Source: Paenibacillus uliginis N3/975
GTDB taxonomy: Bacteria; Bacillota; Bacilli; Paenibacillales; Paenibacillaceae
Direction: 5' to 3'
Assembly (NCBI RefSeq): GCF_900177425.1
Contig: NZ_LT840184.1
Span: 2,752,010 to 2,816,009 of the forward strand
Length of the DNA: 64,000 nucleotides
A model generated the notes under the pieces. The model was not told the DNA's origin and did no database searches. It saw only the letters and a program-made list of their open reading frames with translations. The position numbers were made by a program, and so were the translations under genes. This document shows positions 16,202 through 24,496 of the stretch, piece by piece (position 1 is the first letter of the stretch; each line of letters begins with the position of its first letter).

Positions 16202-16627
16202 ATGCTAAATAATCTAATTGAAGATTTTTATATGAAGCTTACCATGAGTTTTTACAAAAATGCATCTCAAAACGAAGCTTTAGACATAGGTGATATAAGT
16301 ACTGTAGAAATGTCATGTCTCGAAGTTGTATATTTTTTGAAAAATCCAACCTATAGCGAGCTTGCAGAGTTTCTTAATATATCACAGCCAAACGCAACCT
16401 ATAGAATTAACAAGTTGATTAAGAAAGGATATCTTACAAAAGTAAACGATAAAAAGGACAGACGTATATTTTATCTTCAAGTAACAGATAAATTTATGGA
16501 CTACTATTGCCTTAATGATAATTATTTGAATAACGTAATAGCAGAATTAGAAAAAAGATGTACTGCAAATGATATACAACAATTTGAAAAGATGCTGAAT
16601 ATTATAACAAAAGACATTATGGAGTGA
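16202..16627 (+). CDS. MarR family transcriptional regulator
   Basis: A 141-residue winged-helix protein. The DNA-binding part is YSELAEFLNISQPNATYRINKLIKKGYL, followed by the wing DKKDRRIFYLQVT, both typical of MarR. N- and C-terminal helices would form the dimer interface. An AGGGGCAAGA site precedes the ATG. It is 6 bp upstream of a GNAT gene and is likely co-transcribed with it. The AT-rich codon use of this gene and its neighbour differs from the flanking genes. Ligand unknown. Confidence 0.85.
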   Translation: MLNNLIEDFYMKLTMSFYKNASQNEALDIGDISTVEMSCLEVVYFLKNPTYSELAEFLNISQPNATYRINKLIKKGYLTKVNDKKDRRIFYLQVTDKFMDYYCLNDNYLNNVIAELEKRCTANDIQQFEKMLNIITKDIME

Positions 16628-16633
16628 TCAACA

Positions 16634-17281
16634 ATGGAATTGAAATTTAAAAAGTATAATAAAAAATATTTAGAGAGTTGCGCAAATTTAATACGTAGTA
16701 CATGGCCATTTGAGAAAGAGTTTAATCAACCCAAAAATCCAGAAATTATATATCAATCATATGTATTATCTTGCGAAATGTATTCGGAGCACCTTGACTT
16801 GATAGTTGATGAACATGATAACGTAAAAGGAATACTATTTGGTAGTATAGAAAATGCAGGTTTCTTCAGCCAAATGAAATATAGATTCAAAGGATTTAAA
16901 AACAATTTTAGAACTCTGTATTATTTATTATGCGGAGGCTTTGGAAATCGTAGAACAGCCTGGAAAATTAGAAATGAGCACAATGAAATAGATACTTTAG
17001 GAGAGACGACTGATAAACAATTTGACAGCGAAATTAACTTATTTATTGTTAGTCCAGATCTTCGCGGTATGGGGTATGGAAAAAAATTGATGGACCGCTA
17101 TATAGAATTTTGTAATTACAATGAACTTCGTAGTGCGTTTTTATGGACAGATCTTGGATGTTCTTATAATTTTTATGAAAGATACGGCTTCAAACTATAT
17201 AAACGATTTTTCCATGGAAGTTTAAGCGAAAGTGATAAAAAACAACCAAATGGAATGATATATTATTTAGATATTCAATAA
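16634..17281 (+). CDS. GNAT family N-acetyltransferase
   Basis: A 215-residue acetyltransferase. The acetyl-CoA loop is IVSPDLRGMGYGKKLMDRYIEFC, followed by LWTDLGCSYNFYERYGFKLYKRF, a typical C-terminal GNAT pattern. The central part (residues 75-115) has a basic insertion. It follows a MarR regulator by 6 bp, an arrangement often seen for an inducible modification enzyme. It is AT-rich like the MarR gene. Substrate not known. Confidence 0.82.
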   Translation: MELKFKKYNKKYLESCANLIRSTWPFEKEFNQPKNPEIIYQSYVLSCEMYSEHLDLIVDEHDNVKGILFGSIENAGFFSQMKYRFKGFKNNFRTLYYLLCGGFGNRRTAWKIRNEHNEIDTLGETTDKQFDSEINLFIVSPDLRGMGYGKKLMDRYIEFCNYNELRSAFLWTDLGCSYNFYERYGFKLYKRFFHGSLSESDKKQPNGMIYYLDIQ

Positions 17282-17323
17282 AAAACAACTTAGTAGCCAC
17301 ATAAAGAATGGAGATCATTAATA

Positions 17324-18349
17324 ATGCAAATGACAGAGAAAAGACCTAGAGGAGTATGGAAAAAGAGAATGCTTATATCGGTTGTTATCGTTGTCGGGTT
17401 GGTTCTTGCGGGAATCAGCTATTGGAATCTTTCACCAACACCAAAGGCATTCCTGATTAAAAAAGCATTTGAAGGCGGAATGTTTGTTCCTTCTGATAAC
17501 TATGACAATGCTCTAGAAGACACAAAAATCATTAAGGATATCAATTATAATTCCAAATTTCCGGATGGCAGATTAGATATCGTTTACCCAAAAAATCATA
17601 TAGAAAAAACACCTGTTATTTTTTGGGTACATGGTGGCGGATTTGTAGGTGGAGATAAATCAGACATCACAGGGTATGCAGTAGAATTAGCTGCTCGTGG
17701 ATATACAGTGGTGAATATAAACTATGCTCTTGCTCCTAAAAGAGAATATCCTACGCCAGTACTCCAACTAGGTGAAGCTTATGAATATATCAAAGAAAAT
17801 GCTAAGAAATATGAGTTGGAACTGGATCAGGTTTATTTTGCAGGAGATTCTGCTGGAGCACAAATATCTGGTCAATTCGTTAATATTCAAACATCTCCTG
17901 AGTATGCCAGGTTAACCAAGATTGACGCTATTGTTGATCCATCTACAATAAAAGGCGTGCTGTTATTTTGTGGCCCATATAATATGCCTGAGTTAGCTAT
18001 GATGGAAACAAGTAAACAAGTACAAGACTTTTTGCGTGCCGCAGGTTGGGCTTACTTTGGAGATAAAAACTTTGAAAAATCAACTGAGATAGAGATTGCT
18101 TCTATTTTCAACTATGTTACAAAAGATTATCCACCAACTTTTATCACAGATGGAAATACTGCGTCATTCGAAGATCAAGGAAAGGCATTGGCTTCTGCTT
18201 TGCAAAATAAAGGGGTGCCTGTAGATGGACTCTTCTTTGATAAAAATGTATCTGGCGAGTTAGCACATGAGTTTCAATTTATAATGAATACCCCGGCTGC
18301 TCAAGAAGCATTTAACAAAGTTCTCGAATTTTTAAGTGAAAATAAGTAA
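17324..18349 (+). CDS. Membrane-anchored alpha/beta hydrolase (HSL/BD-FAE-type esterase)
   Basis: A 341-residue esterase with an N-terminal membrane anchor (about residues 17-36), so the catalytic domain probably faces outside. The hormone-sensitive-lipase-type oxyanion motif HGGGF is followed by the nucleophile elbow GDSAGA. A plausible acid (TDGNTASFEDQ) and the histidine (ELAHEFQF) complete the triad. YALAPKREYPTP is typical of the family. It follows the MarR-GNAT pair by 42 bp and precedes the two-component system. It may belong functionally with the hydrolases further downstream, but it lacks their promoter box. Confidence 0.82.
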   Translation: MQMTEKRPRGVWKKRMLISVVIVVGLVLAGISYWNLSPTPKAFLIKKAFEGGMFVPSDNYDNALEDTKIIKDINYNSKFPDGRLDIVYPKNHIEKTPVIFWVHGGGFVGGDKSDITGYAVELAARGYTVVNINYALAPKREYPTPVLQLGEAYEYIKENAKKYELELDQVYFAGDSAGAQISGQFVNIQTSPEYARLTKIDAIVDPSTIKGVLLFCGPYNMPELAMMETSKQVQDFLRAAGWAYFGDKNFEKSTEIEIASIFNYVTKDYPPTFITDGNTASFEDQGKALASALQNKGVPVDGLFFDKNVSGELAHEFQFIMNTPAAQEAFNKVLEFLSENK

Positions 18350-18399
18350 TAGGTCTGATATTTGTATAAAAAATGGAAAACAGGGAAAAGAGGGAACAG

Positions 18400-19074
18400 A
18401 TGCCTACTATACTGGTTGCTGACGATGATGCGAACATTCGCGAACTCGTCTGTTTATTTTTACGCAACGATGGATTTGCAACAGTCGAAGCTGAAGACGG
18501 CAAAGAAGCACTAGCTGTCTATGCCTCGACGCATGTCGATCTTGTCGTGCTCGATATTATGATGCCAATCATGGACGGCTGGACATTATGCAAAGAGCTC
18601 CGAAGAGCCAATCCTGATCTTCCCTTACTGATGCTTACTGCGAGAGGCGAAACATGGGAGAAAGTGAAAGGGTTCGAACTGGGTACGGATGATTATTTGA
18701 CGAAACCATTCGACCCGTTGGAGTTGACGGTTCGTGTTCGGGCACTACTCAAACGATACAAGATCGGCTCTACGCAGACGATCAAGTTCGGCAACGTCAC
18801 GCTTGATCGACAGACCTATAAGGTGATCAGAGGGACAGAATCGCTCACGTTGCCGCTCAAAGAGTTCGAATTGCTGTATAAGCTGGCTGGAACTCCCGGA
18901 CAAGTCTATACACGCGAGCAGTTGATCGATCAGATTTGGGGGATCGATTACGCCGGAGATGATCGAACGATAGACGTACATATTAAACGGCTGCGCGAAC
19001 GGTTCGCAACGACACCTGATTTTCGGATCGAAACGGTACGCGGGCTTGGCTACCGACTTGAGGTATACGAATGA
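18400..19074 (+). CDS. OmpR-family response regulator
   Basis: A 224-residue response regulator. The receiver domain shows the acidic pocket (ADDDANIREL), the phosphoacceptor aspartate in VVLDIMMP and the lysine in DDYLTKPFDPLE. The C-terminal winged helix has LPLKEFELLYKLA, YTREQLIDQIWG and RTIDVHIKRLRERF-RGLGYRLE. I prefer the ATG at 18400 (MPTILVADDD), which has a GAGGGA site, over the ATG at 18373. Its stop overlaps the start of the sensor kinase gene. A repeated GTTCAT tandem box upstream of three nearby genes is the probable target. Confidence 0.9.
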   Translation: MPTILVADDDANIRELVCLFLRNDGFATVEAEDGKEALAVYASTHVDLVVLDIMMPIMDGWTLCKELRRANPDLPLLMLTARGETWEKVKGFELGTDDYLTKPFDPLELTVRVRALLKRYKIGSTQTIKFGNVTLDRQTYKVIRGTESLTLPLKEFELLYKLAGTPGQVYTREQLIDQIWGIDYAGDDRTIDVHIKRLRERFATTPDFRIETVRGLGYRLEVYE

Positions 19075-20438
19075 TCCGATCTTTATATATACGTGTTGTC
19101 CTGACATTTCTCGTCTCCGTTATCGCAGGTACGATCATTTCTTTTTTTGCGTCCACTTGGATATTCGAAGATAAATTAAACCAAAACGCGCAAATCAACT
19201 TACGTAACTTTGGCCAAGACATTGTCCGGATTTACAAGACCCTTCCGTTACGTGAAGCGGACTTGTTCGTAAGTGAAATGAAGCTACTCGATTCCTATCA
19301 TATTCGAATTTACGAAGCAACGGGTCAGTTCAAGTCTTACGGAAAGCTTAACGGACACAAGTCTGCCCCTGTGACGATGGAGCAGCTAAAAAAGGTAATC
19401 GATGGCGGCGTTGTTCAAGCCACGCCAAATGGTATTGCTGCGGTCCTCTTAGGGTTGCCGTTGAAAACAGAAATGGGAACAAAGGCGATGTTTTTGGAAA
19501 CCCTCGCCCCCCCTTCCGCCACTTTTGTCGCCAGTTGGGCAATGATCTTTGCAACCTGTTCGTTGATCGCAGGAAGCTTATTGATTCTGGTTGCCTCTAT
19601 ATTCTTGGTAAGGCCAATCAAAAAACTGACAAAAGCAACCAAGCGGATAGCCGCTGGAGACTTCAACGTCAAGCTGAATATTAAGCAGTCGAGTGAGCTG
19701 GGTACGTTGGCTCGCAGCTTCGAAGACATGATGCACGATTTGAAGCAACTTGAGCAGATGCGCAGGGAATTCGTGACGAACGTGTCGCACGAGGTGCAGT
19801 CTCCGCTCACTTCGATATCCGGTTATGCTTCAGCACTCAAGCAAGTAGGTCTCTCAGAACATGAACGAAGCCGTTATCTGGATATTATTATCGCTGAAGC
19901 GAAGCGGATGTCCAAAATGAGCGATAGCCTGCTCAAGCTGAGCATGCTGGAATCGCAGTCACAGCAACTTCGTTTGACCACACTTAGCCTTGATGAACAG
20001 ATCAGACGGGTCATCGTTGCGCTCCAGCCGCAATGGAATGCTCGCAGGCTACAGTTTGAGCTTGATTTAGATACGATACAAGTAACGGCGGATCATGAGC
20101 TATTAAACCAGGTATGGACGAATATTATTGGCAATAGCATCAAATTTTCTGAGGATGGCGGCATGATTAACGTGAGCATTCAACACTATATCAACAACGT
20201 GATCGTCCGAATATCTGACACCGGTATCGGCATCCCCCTTGAGGACCAGAAGCGTATATTTGAGCGATTTTTCAAGGCTGATCGTTCCCACAGTCGCAAG
20301 GTTGACGGGAGTGGGATGGGACTTGCCATCGTTAAACAGATCGTATCGCTGCATCAAGGCGACATTCGAGTAGAAAGTGAGCTTGGTCAAGGAACGACCT
20401 TCTTTGTCACACTGCCAATCACATCACCAACAGATTAA
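19071..20438 (+). CDS. HAMP-HisKA sensor histidine kinase
   Basis: A 455-residue kinase with two membrane helices (about residues 4-28 and 160-185) enclosing an extracellular sensing region of about 130 residues. Then come a HAMP linker (VRPIKKLTKATKRIAAGDFNV), the HisKA box with the phosphorylated histidine (VSHEVQSPLTSISGYA), and the HATPase motifs: the N box (NIIGNSIKFSEDGG), the G1 box (DTGIGI) and the G2 box (GSGMGLAIVKQIV). The 4-bp ATGA overlap with the response regulator indicates translational coupling. The signal is unknown; an envelope stress is plausible given the anchored hydrolases it seems to control. Confidence 0.92.
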   Translation: MIRSLYIRVVLTFLVSVIAGTIISFFASTWIFEDKLNQNAQINLRNFGQDIVRIYKTLPLREADLFVSEMKLLDSYHIRIYEATGQFKSYGKLNGHKSAPVTMEQLKKVIDGGVVQATPNGIAAVLLGLPLKTEMGTKAMFLETLAPPSATFVASWAMIFATCSLIAGSLLILVASIFLVRPIKKLTKATKRIAAGDFNVKLNIKQSSELGTLARSFEDMMHDLKQLEQMRREFVTNVSHEVQSPLTSISGYASALKQVGLSEHERSRYLDIIIAEAKRMSKMSDSLLKLSMLESQSQQLRLTTLSLDEQIRRVIVALQPQWNARRLQFELDLDTIQVTADHELLNQVWTNIIGNSIKFSEDGGMINVSIQHYINNVIVRISDTGIGIPLEDQKRIFERFFKADRSHSRKVDGSGMGLAIVKQIVSLHQGDIRVESELGQGTTFFVTLPITSPTD

Positions 20439-20450
20439 TTCGATTGCTAA

Positions 20451-20494
20451 GGCTTCATGCGCAAATTTCCTTGCGTGTGAAGCCTTTGTTTTTG
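20451..20494 (+). terminator. Terminator after the two-component system
   Basis: AGGCTTCATGCGCAA and TTGCGTGTGAAGCCT form a long stem with a short loop, followed by TTTGTTTTT. It separates the kinase gene from the first regulated promoter downstream. Confidence 0.75.
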
Positions 20495-20498
20495 GTCT

Positions 20499-20551
20499 GT
20501 TCATTTTCCGTTCATATTGTCGTCATCGAGGGTACATCTTCGCCGTATAAG
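20499..20551 (+). promoter_or_regulatory. Tandem GTTCAT box and promoter, copy 1
   Basis: GTTCAT at 20499-20504 and again at 20510-20515, an 11-bp period typical of OmpR-family binding. TATAAG at 20546-20551 is the likely -10, exactly 36 bp after the second repeat start. The -35 region is poor, as expected for an activated promoter. Near-identical copies are at 21721 and 24389. Confidence 0.7.
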
Positions 20552-20610
20552 CTTCTCTTAACGGCTTCTTATTCAAAGCAGCCCAATAAAGAGATAAGGG
20601 ACAGGAGAAG

Positions 20611-21588
20611 ATGAACATGAAACCACAAGAAGAGGTAATGAAAAAGAAAATGCGTAAGCCGCTGCGCATTTTACTCAAAACCTTAGGAGCTATAGCCATA
20701 TCCATCGTGCTTTTTCTAGCCATTGTATTTATCGTGAATGTGATCTGTAACAAATCGGAGCAAGGTAAACTAGAATCCTATGGTCAGTCTGTAACCGTCG
20801 ACGGGAAAAATATGAATGTTCTGATCCAAGGAACAGGCGAAGAAACCGTCGTACTCCTACCTGGTCTTGCAACAGCGGCACCCGCACTGGATTTCAAGCC
20901 GCTAATCGAAGAGCTATCACCCTTCTACAAAGTCGTCGTTGTTGAGCCTTTTGGATATGGATTAAGTGATGTAACCGAAAAGGAACGGACCACAGAGAAT
21001 ATTGTCCATGAAATTCACGATGCCTTGCAAGGTCTTAACATTGAACGTTATATTCTCATGGGACACTCCATTTCAGGCGTTTACGGACTCGATTATGTGA
21101 ATAAATACGAAAACGAGGTCATTGCATTTGTCGGGCTCGATAGCAGTGTTCCGACGCTAACGGAGAAGATTGAATCGTCCCAACTCGAAATGGTTAAATG
21201 GCTCAAAAAATTAGGTCTCTCCAGATTGGCTATGAAATTGGGTACGGACTCATTAGCTGCACTGCCCTATGATGATGGAACGAAAGAACAAATGAGAATT
21301 CTTATGCACAAAAACATGTTTAATGCGAACATAATAAATGAAGTTGAACATATGTATTCTAATTTTAAAGCAGCTGAAAGCGTATCATTCCCCACAAATC
21401 TTCCTATTATTTTCTTTATCCAAGCGAATCACCCCGTAACGGATCGATGGGTTCCTGAGCATGAAGCACAAGTAAAAAATTCTGTACATGGAAAAGTGAT
21501 GCGGTTTGAAGCAGATCATTACATCCATCGTACCAAAGCCAAAGAAATCGTAGAGAACTTGAGAGAATTTATGAAAGAAATAACATAA
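20611..21588 (+). CDS. Membrane-anchored alpha/beta hydrolase (paralogue 1)
   Basis: A 325-residue alpha/beta hydrolase with a basic N-terminus and one membrane helix (about residues 22-47). The domain after it begins VTVDGKNMNVLIQGTGEETVVLLPG, has the nucleophile elbow GHSISG and ends with a likely catalytic histidine in ADHYIHRTKAKEI. The substrate is unknown; the family contains haloperoxidase- and lipase-like members. Start at ATG 20611 after ACAGGAG. It is roughly 65-70% identical by eye to the next gene, including its upstream region, so the pair arose by tandem duplication. It is probably activated by the adjacent two-component system. Confidence 0.85.
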   Translation: MNMKPQEEVMKKKMRKPLRILLKTLGAIAISIVLFLAIVFIVNVICNKSEQGKLESYGQSVTVDGKNMNVLIQGTGEETVVLLPGLATAAPALDFKPLIEELSPFYKVVVVEPFGYGLSDVTEKERTTENIVHEIHDALQGLNIERYILMGHSISGVYGLDYVNKYENEVIAFVGLDSSVPTLTEKIESSQLEMVKWLKKLGLSRLAMKLGTDSLAALPYDDGTKEQMRILMHKNMFNANIINEVEHMYSNFKAAESVSFPTNLPIIFFIQANHPVTDRWVPEHEAQVKNSVHGKVMRFEADHYIHRTKAKEIVENLREFMKEIT

Positions 21589-21638
21589 GTGTACTAGAGA
21601 AGGTCTCTCTTCGATTTTAATCTTAGGGATTGTGATAG

Positions 21639-21667
21639 ATAACCGTCCTAATGGACGGTTTTTCACT
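21639..21667 (+). terminator. Terminator after hydrolase paralogue 1
   Basis: ACCGTCC, loop TAAT, GGACGGT followed by a T run. A similar stem follows the second paralogue at 22829-22851. Confidence 0.75.
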
Positions 21668-21720
21668 GTTTGGATGTGTTGACCTCCATGTTAGGGAATC
21701 ATGTGCAAGCTTCCTTGCAA

Positions 21721-21773
21721 GTTCATATTCCGTTCATATTGGCGTCATTGAGAGTACATCTTCGTCATATAAG
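21721..21773 (+). promoter_or_regulatory. Tandem GTTCAT box and promoter, copy 2
   Basis: GTTCAT at 21721-21726 and 21732-21737, with TATAAG at 21768-21773. The spacing from second repeat to -10 is 36 bp, identical to copy 1. The following leader, including the GGGACAGGAG ribosome site, also matches copy 1 closely. Confidence 0.7.
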
Positions 21774-21832
21774 CTTCTCATAACGGCTTCTTATTCAAGG
21801 CAGCCCAATATAGAGATGAGGGACAGGAGTAG

Positions 21833-22810
21833 ATGAACATGAAACCAAAAGAAGAGGTAACGAAAAAAAGGATGCGTAAGCCGCTGCGGATTTTACTCAA
21901 AACCTTAGGAGCAATAGCCGCTGCCATCGTGCTTTTTCTAGCCATTGTATTTACCGTGAATGTGTTCGCAACAAAATCGGATCAAGCAAAAATCATGCCG
22001 TACGGTCAACACGTGTCTGTGGACGGTAAAAATATGAATGTGTTAATTCAAGGCGATGGCAAGGAAACGATCGTGCTTCTGCCTGGTTATGGAACAGCTG
22101 CACCAGCGCTTGATTTTAAGCTGCTCATCGATGAACTATCTCCATATTACAAAGTTGTTGCAGTTGAGCCTTTCGGTTATGGATTAAGTGATGGAACGGA
22201 AAAAGATCGAACCACAGAGAATATCGTAAGTGAAGTTCATGAAGCGCTACAGCAGCTTAACATTAACCGATACATGCTCATGGGCCACTCCATTACAGGC
22301 ATTTACGGTATTGATTATGTGAACAAGTATCCAAACGAGGTGACTGCATTTGTCGGAATCGATAGCAGTGTTCCAACACAACCGGGTATGGATGTTAAAT
22401 TCCCATTAAAAACGTTTGCATTTCTTAAAAAATCAGGTCTCCAAAGATTGGCGGTCAAATTTGGTGGTGACCCTTATGCTGGACTCGCATTTGATGATCG
22501 CATCGTAGAGCAGATGAAAATGCTGTCGAATAAAAACTCGAATAGTTCCACGATGTTAAATGAAATGGATCATATCTCCTCTAATTTCAAAGGGGCTCAA
22601 GGCTTAACATTCCCTAAAGACCTTCCACTTCTACTCTTTGTACAAGCGGATAATCAAGGTGTAGCCGGATGGATCCCTCTGCATGAAGGGCAGATCAAGG
22701 ACTCGGTGCATGGGAAAGTCGTCCTCATGGAAGGCTCCCACTATTTGCACCACACCAAATTCAAAGAAATCGCGGAGAACGTTAGAACATTTATGAAAGA
22801 AGCAAAATAA
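21833..22810 (+). CDS. Membrane-anchored alpha/beta hydrolase (paralogue 2)
   Basis: A 325-residue paralogue of the preceding hydrolase with the same layout: an N-terminal membrane helix, VSVDGKNMNVLIQGDGKETIVLLPG, nucleophile elbow GHSITG and a C-terminal histidine (GSHYLHHTKFKEI). The active-site regions and the N-terminus are the best conserved parts. Divergence is concentrated in the cap region (residues 185-255), which suggests a change of substrate preference after duplication. It has its own copy of the GTTCAT-type promoter. A terminator hairpin follows at about 22829. Confidence 0.85.
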   Translation: MNMKPKEEVTKKRMRKPLRILLKTLGAIAAAIVLFLAIVFTVNVFATKSDQAKIMPYGQHVSVDGKNMNVLIQGDGKETIVLLPGYGTAAPALDFKLLIDELSPYYKVVAVEPFGYGLSDGTEKDRTTENIVSEVHEALQQLNINRYMLMGHSITGIYGIDYVNKYPNEVTAFVGIDSSVPTQPGMDVKFPLKTFAFLKKSGLQRLAVKFGGDPYAGLAFDDRIVEQMKMLSNKNSNSSTMLNEMDHISSNFKGAQGLTFPKDLPLLLFVQADNQGVAGWIPLHEGQIKDSVHGKVVLMEGSHYLHHTKFKEIAENVRTFMKEAK

Positions 22811-22828
22811 ATAGAACGTATGGAAAGC

Positions 22829-22855
22829 CGTCCCTAAGGACGGTTTTCCACAGTT
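22829..22855 (+). terminator. Terminator after hydrolase paralogue 2
   Basis: GCCGTCC, loop CTAA, GGACGGTTTT. It is homologous to the hairpin after paralogue 1. Confidence 0.65.
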
Positions 22856-22905
22856 TATCCAATTCGGCCCGTGTCTGGGTCTATTGATGAAAGAGAGGGT
22901 TACTA

Positions 22906-24360
22906 ATGAGATTATTTGAAATACTTTTAGTTCTATCCTGTTTGGCTTTACTGCTAGATTTATTGTTTATTAAAAGAAGCGCACAGAAAACAGAAGTGGG
23001 TTTGTGTATCGCAAGTAGCGCTATATTCGTCGTCCAATTGCTTGTTGAGGGATACAGATGGCAGTTGCTTTTGGTCTATATCATGACGGCTCTATTCATA
23101 CTTATCATTCTATTAAGGCATTCAAGAAAAATGGTGAATCTAAAAATAGGGAAGCTGTTGAAATATAGTTTATCTTCTATCCTCATCATTCTCATGGTTG
23201 TATCTACTAGCTTAACGATATACTTGCCTGTCTTTCATTTGCCAAAGCCTGAGGGTCCAGAGAAAGTCGGGACTCAAACATTTCATTTTACGGATCAGAA
23301 CCGAGATGAAGTCTTAACGGAAGATCAAAGCGATAAGCGGGAGCTAATGGTTCAAATTTGGTACCCTACTGAAAATAAGAATAACAACAAGCGTGAAGCG
23401 CTTTTTCCAAAAGATAAAGAAATGTTCAAAAAGTATATTCAGACATACTCTAATTCTTTAAACCTTCCCGATTTTGTGTTCGACTACTGGAAGTATAGTA
23501 GAACTAACTCTTATGAAAATGTAGAAATATTACCATCTACAAGTCCTTATCCCTTGGTACTGCTATCTCATGGTATGGGAACCAGTAGAGTTCTACATGC
23601 ATCACAGGCCGAGAATCTGGCCAGTCATGGTTTTATCGTGGTCACAATCGATCATACGTATAGCACCTTTGCTACCATTTTTCCGGATGGCCGTGTAACG
23701 GACTATAAAACAAAGATGACAACAATAGATGATCGTGGAAATATTGGGAATATATGGACACAAGACGTAGAGTTTGTAATCAATCAAATTGAAAAGCTAA
23801 ATTCAGGTGCAATCGAAAGTCAATTTAAAGGGAAAATAGATTTAAATAACTTAGGCGTGATGGGGCATTCTTTTGGGGGTGCAACGGCGTTTAATACAAC
23901 ATATTTAGATCATAGAATCAAGGCCGGGATCAATATGGACGGGTCATTATATGAAGTGGAAAATAGAGATGATATAAACAAGCCGTTTATGTTCATCAGA
24001 TCGGGAAATTTTAAAGACTGGTTAGCCAATTTTGAAAATGATAGAAATTCGGATAACGAAGTAACTAAATCTCTTTCAGATGAGCTGCACATTATCAAAA
24101 ATGTTATCAATCATGGTGGAAGTGCGATTTATGTAGAAGGGACTCAACACTTCAATTTCACGGACCTTCAATTCTATTCAGAGTTGATTAAACTGACGGG
24201 CATAACAGGAGACATAAATGGTAAAAGAGGATCAAACATCGTAAACCAATATGTACTCGATTTCTTTAACAAGCAACTGAAAGGAACGGGTGGAAATCTG
24301 ATTCAGGGGCCGAACGACTTGTATCCAGAGGTGAAATTTATAGATCCGGAAGAACTCTAA
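22906..24360 (+). CDS. Polytopic N-terminus plus PAF-acetylhydrolase-like alpha/beta hydrolase
   Basis: A 484-residue protein. Residues 1-115 hold about four membrane helices; the rest is an extracytoplasmic hydrolase. The hydrolase has PYPLVLLSHGMG (oxyanion region), the nucleophile elbow GHSFGG at about residues 323-328, and a late histidine in EGTQHFNFTD. The pattern resembles bacterial platelet-activating-factor acetylhydrolase-like or dienelactone-hydrolase-like proteins; the substrate is not known. A GAGAGGG site precedes the ATG. No GTTCAT box is seen here, so expression may depend on readthrough from the paralogue genes. Confidence 0.8.
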   Translation: MRLFEILLVLSCLALLLDLLFIKRSAQKTEVGLCIASSAIFVVQLLVEGYRWQLLLVYIMTALFILIILLRHSRKMVNLKIGKLLKYSLSSILIILMVVSTSLTIYLPVFHLPKPEGPEKVGTQTFHFTDQNRDEVLTEDQSDKRELMVQIWYPTENKNNNKREALFPKDKEMFKKYIQTYSNSLNLPDFVFDYWKYSRTNSYENVEILPSTSPYPLVLLSHGMGTSRVLHASQAENLASHGFIVVTIDHTYSTFATIFPDGRVTDYKTKMTTIDDRGNIGNIWTQDVEFVINQIEKLNSGAIESQFKGKIDLNNLGVMGHSFGGATAFNTTYLDHRIKAGINMDGSLYEVENRDDINKPFMFIRSGNFKDWLANFENDRNSDNEVTKSLSDELHIIKNVINHGGSAIYVEGTQHFNFTDLQFYSELIKLTGITGDINGKRGSNIVNQYVLDFFNKQLKGTGGNLIQGPNDLYPEVKFIDPEEL

Positions 24361-24388
24361 CCAATCATGTCCAGCATTTTTTTAGCCT

Positions 24389-24441
24389 GTTCATACTCCA
24401 TTCATATTGTCGTCATTGGCAGTACATCTTCGTCGTATAAG
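24389..24441 (+). promoter_or_regulatory. Tandem GTTCAT/ATTCAT box and promoter, copy 3
   Basis: GTTCAT at 24389-24394, ATTCAT at 24400-24405 and TATAAG at 24436-24441. The 11-bp repeat period and 36-bp distance to the -10 equal those of copies 1 and 2. The gene controlled here is unrelated in sequence to the hydrolase paralogues, so the conservation is not just a by-product of their duplication. Confidence 0.7.
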
Positions 24442-24496
24442 CTATCTGTATTGGCTAGTTAAAACGTAGCTAATAAACAGATCAGAACAGGAGAAG

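Noticed and set aside
20499..24441. Repeated sequence blocks considered as CRISPR or mobile repeats
   Set aside because: Only three copies, each at a promoter with fixed spacing to a -10 and gene start; they are regulatory sites plus a gene duplication.
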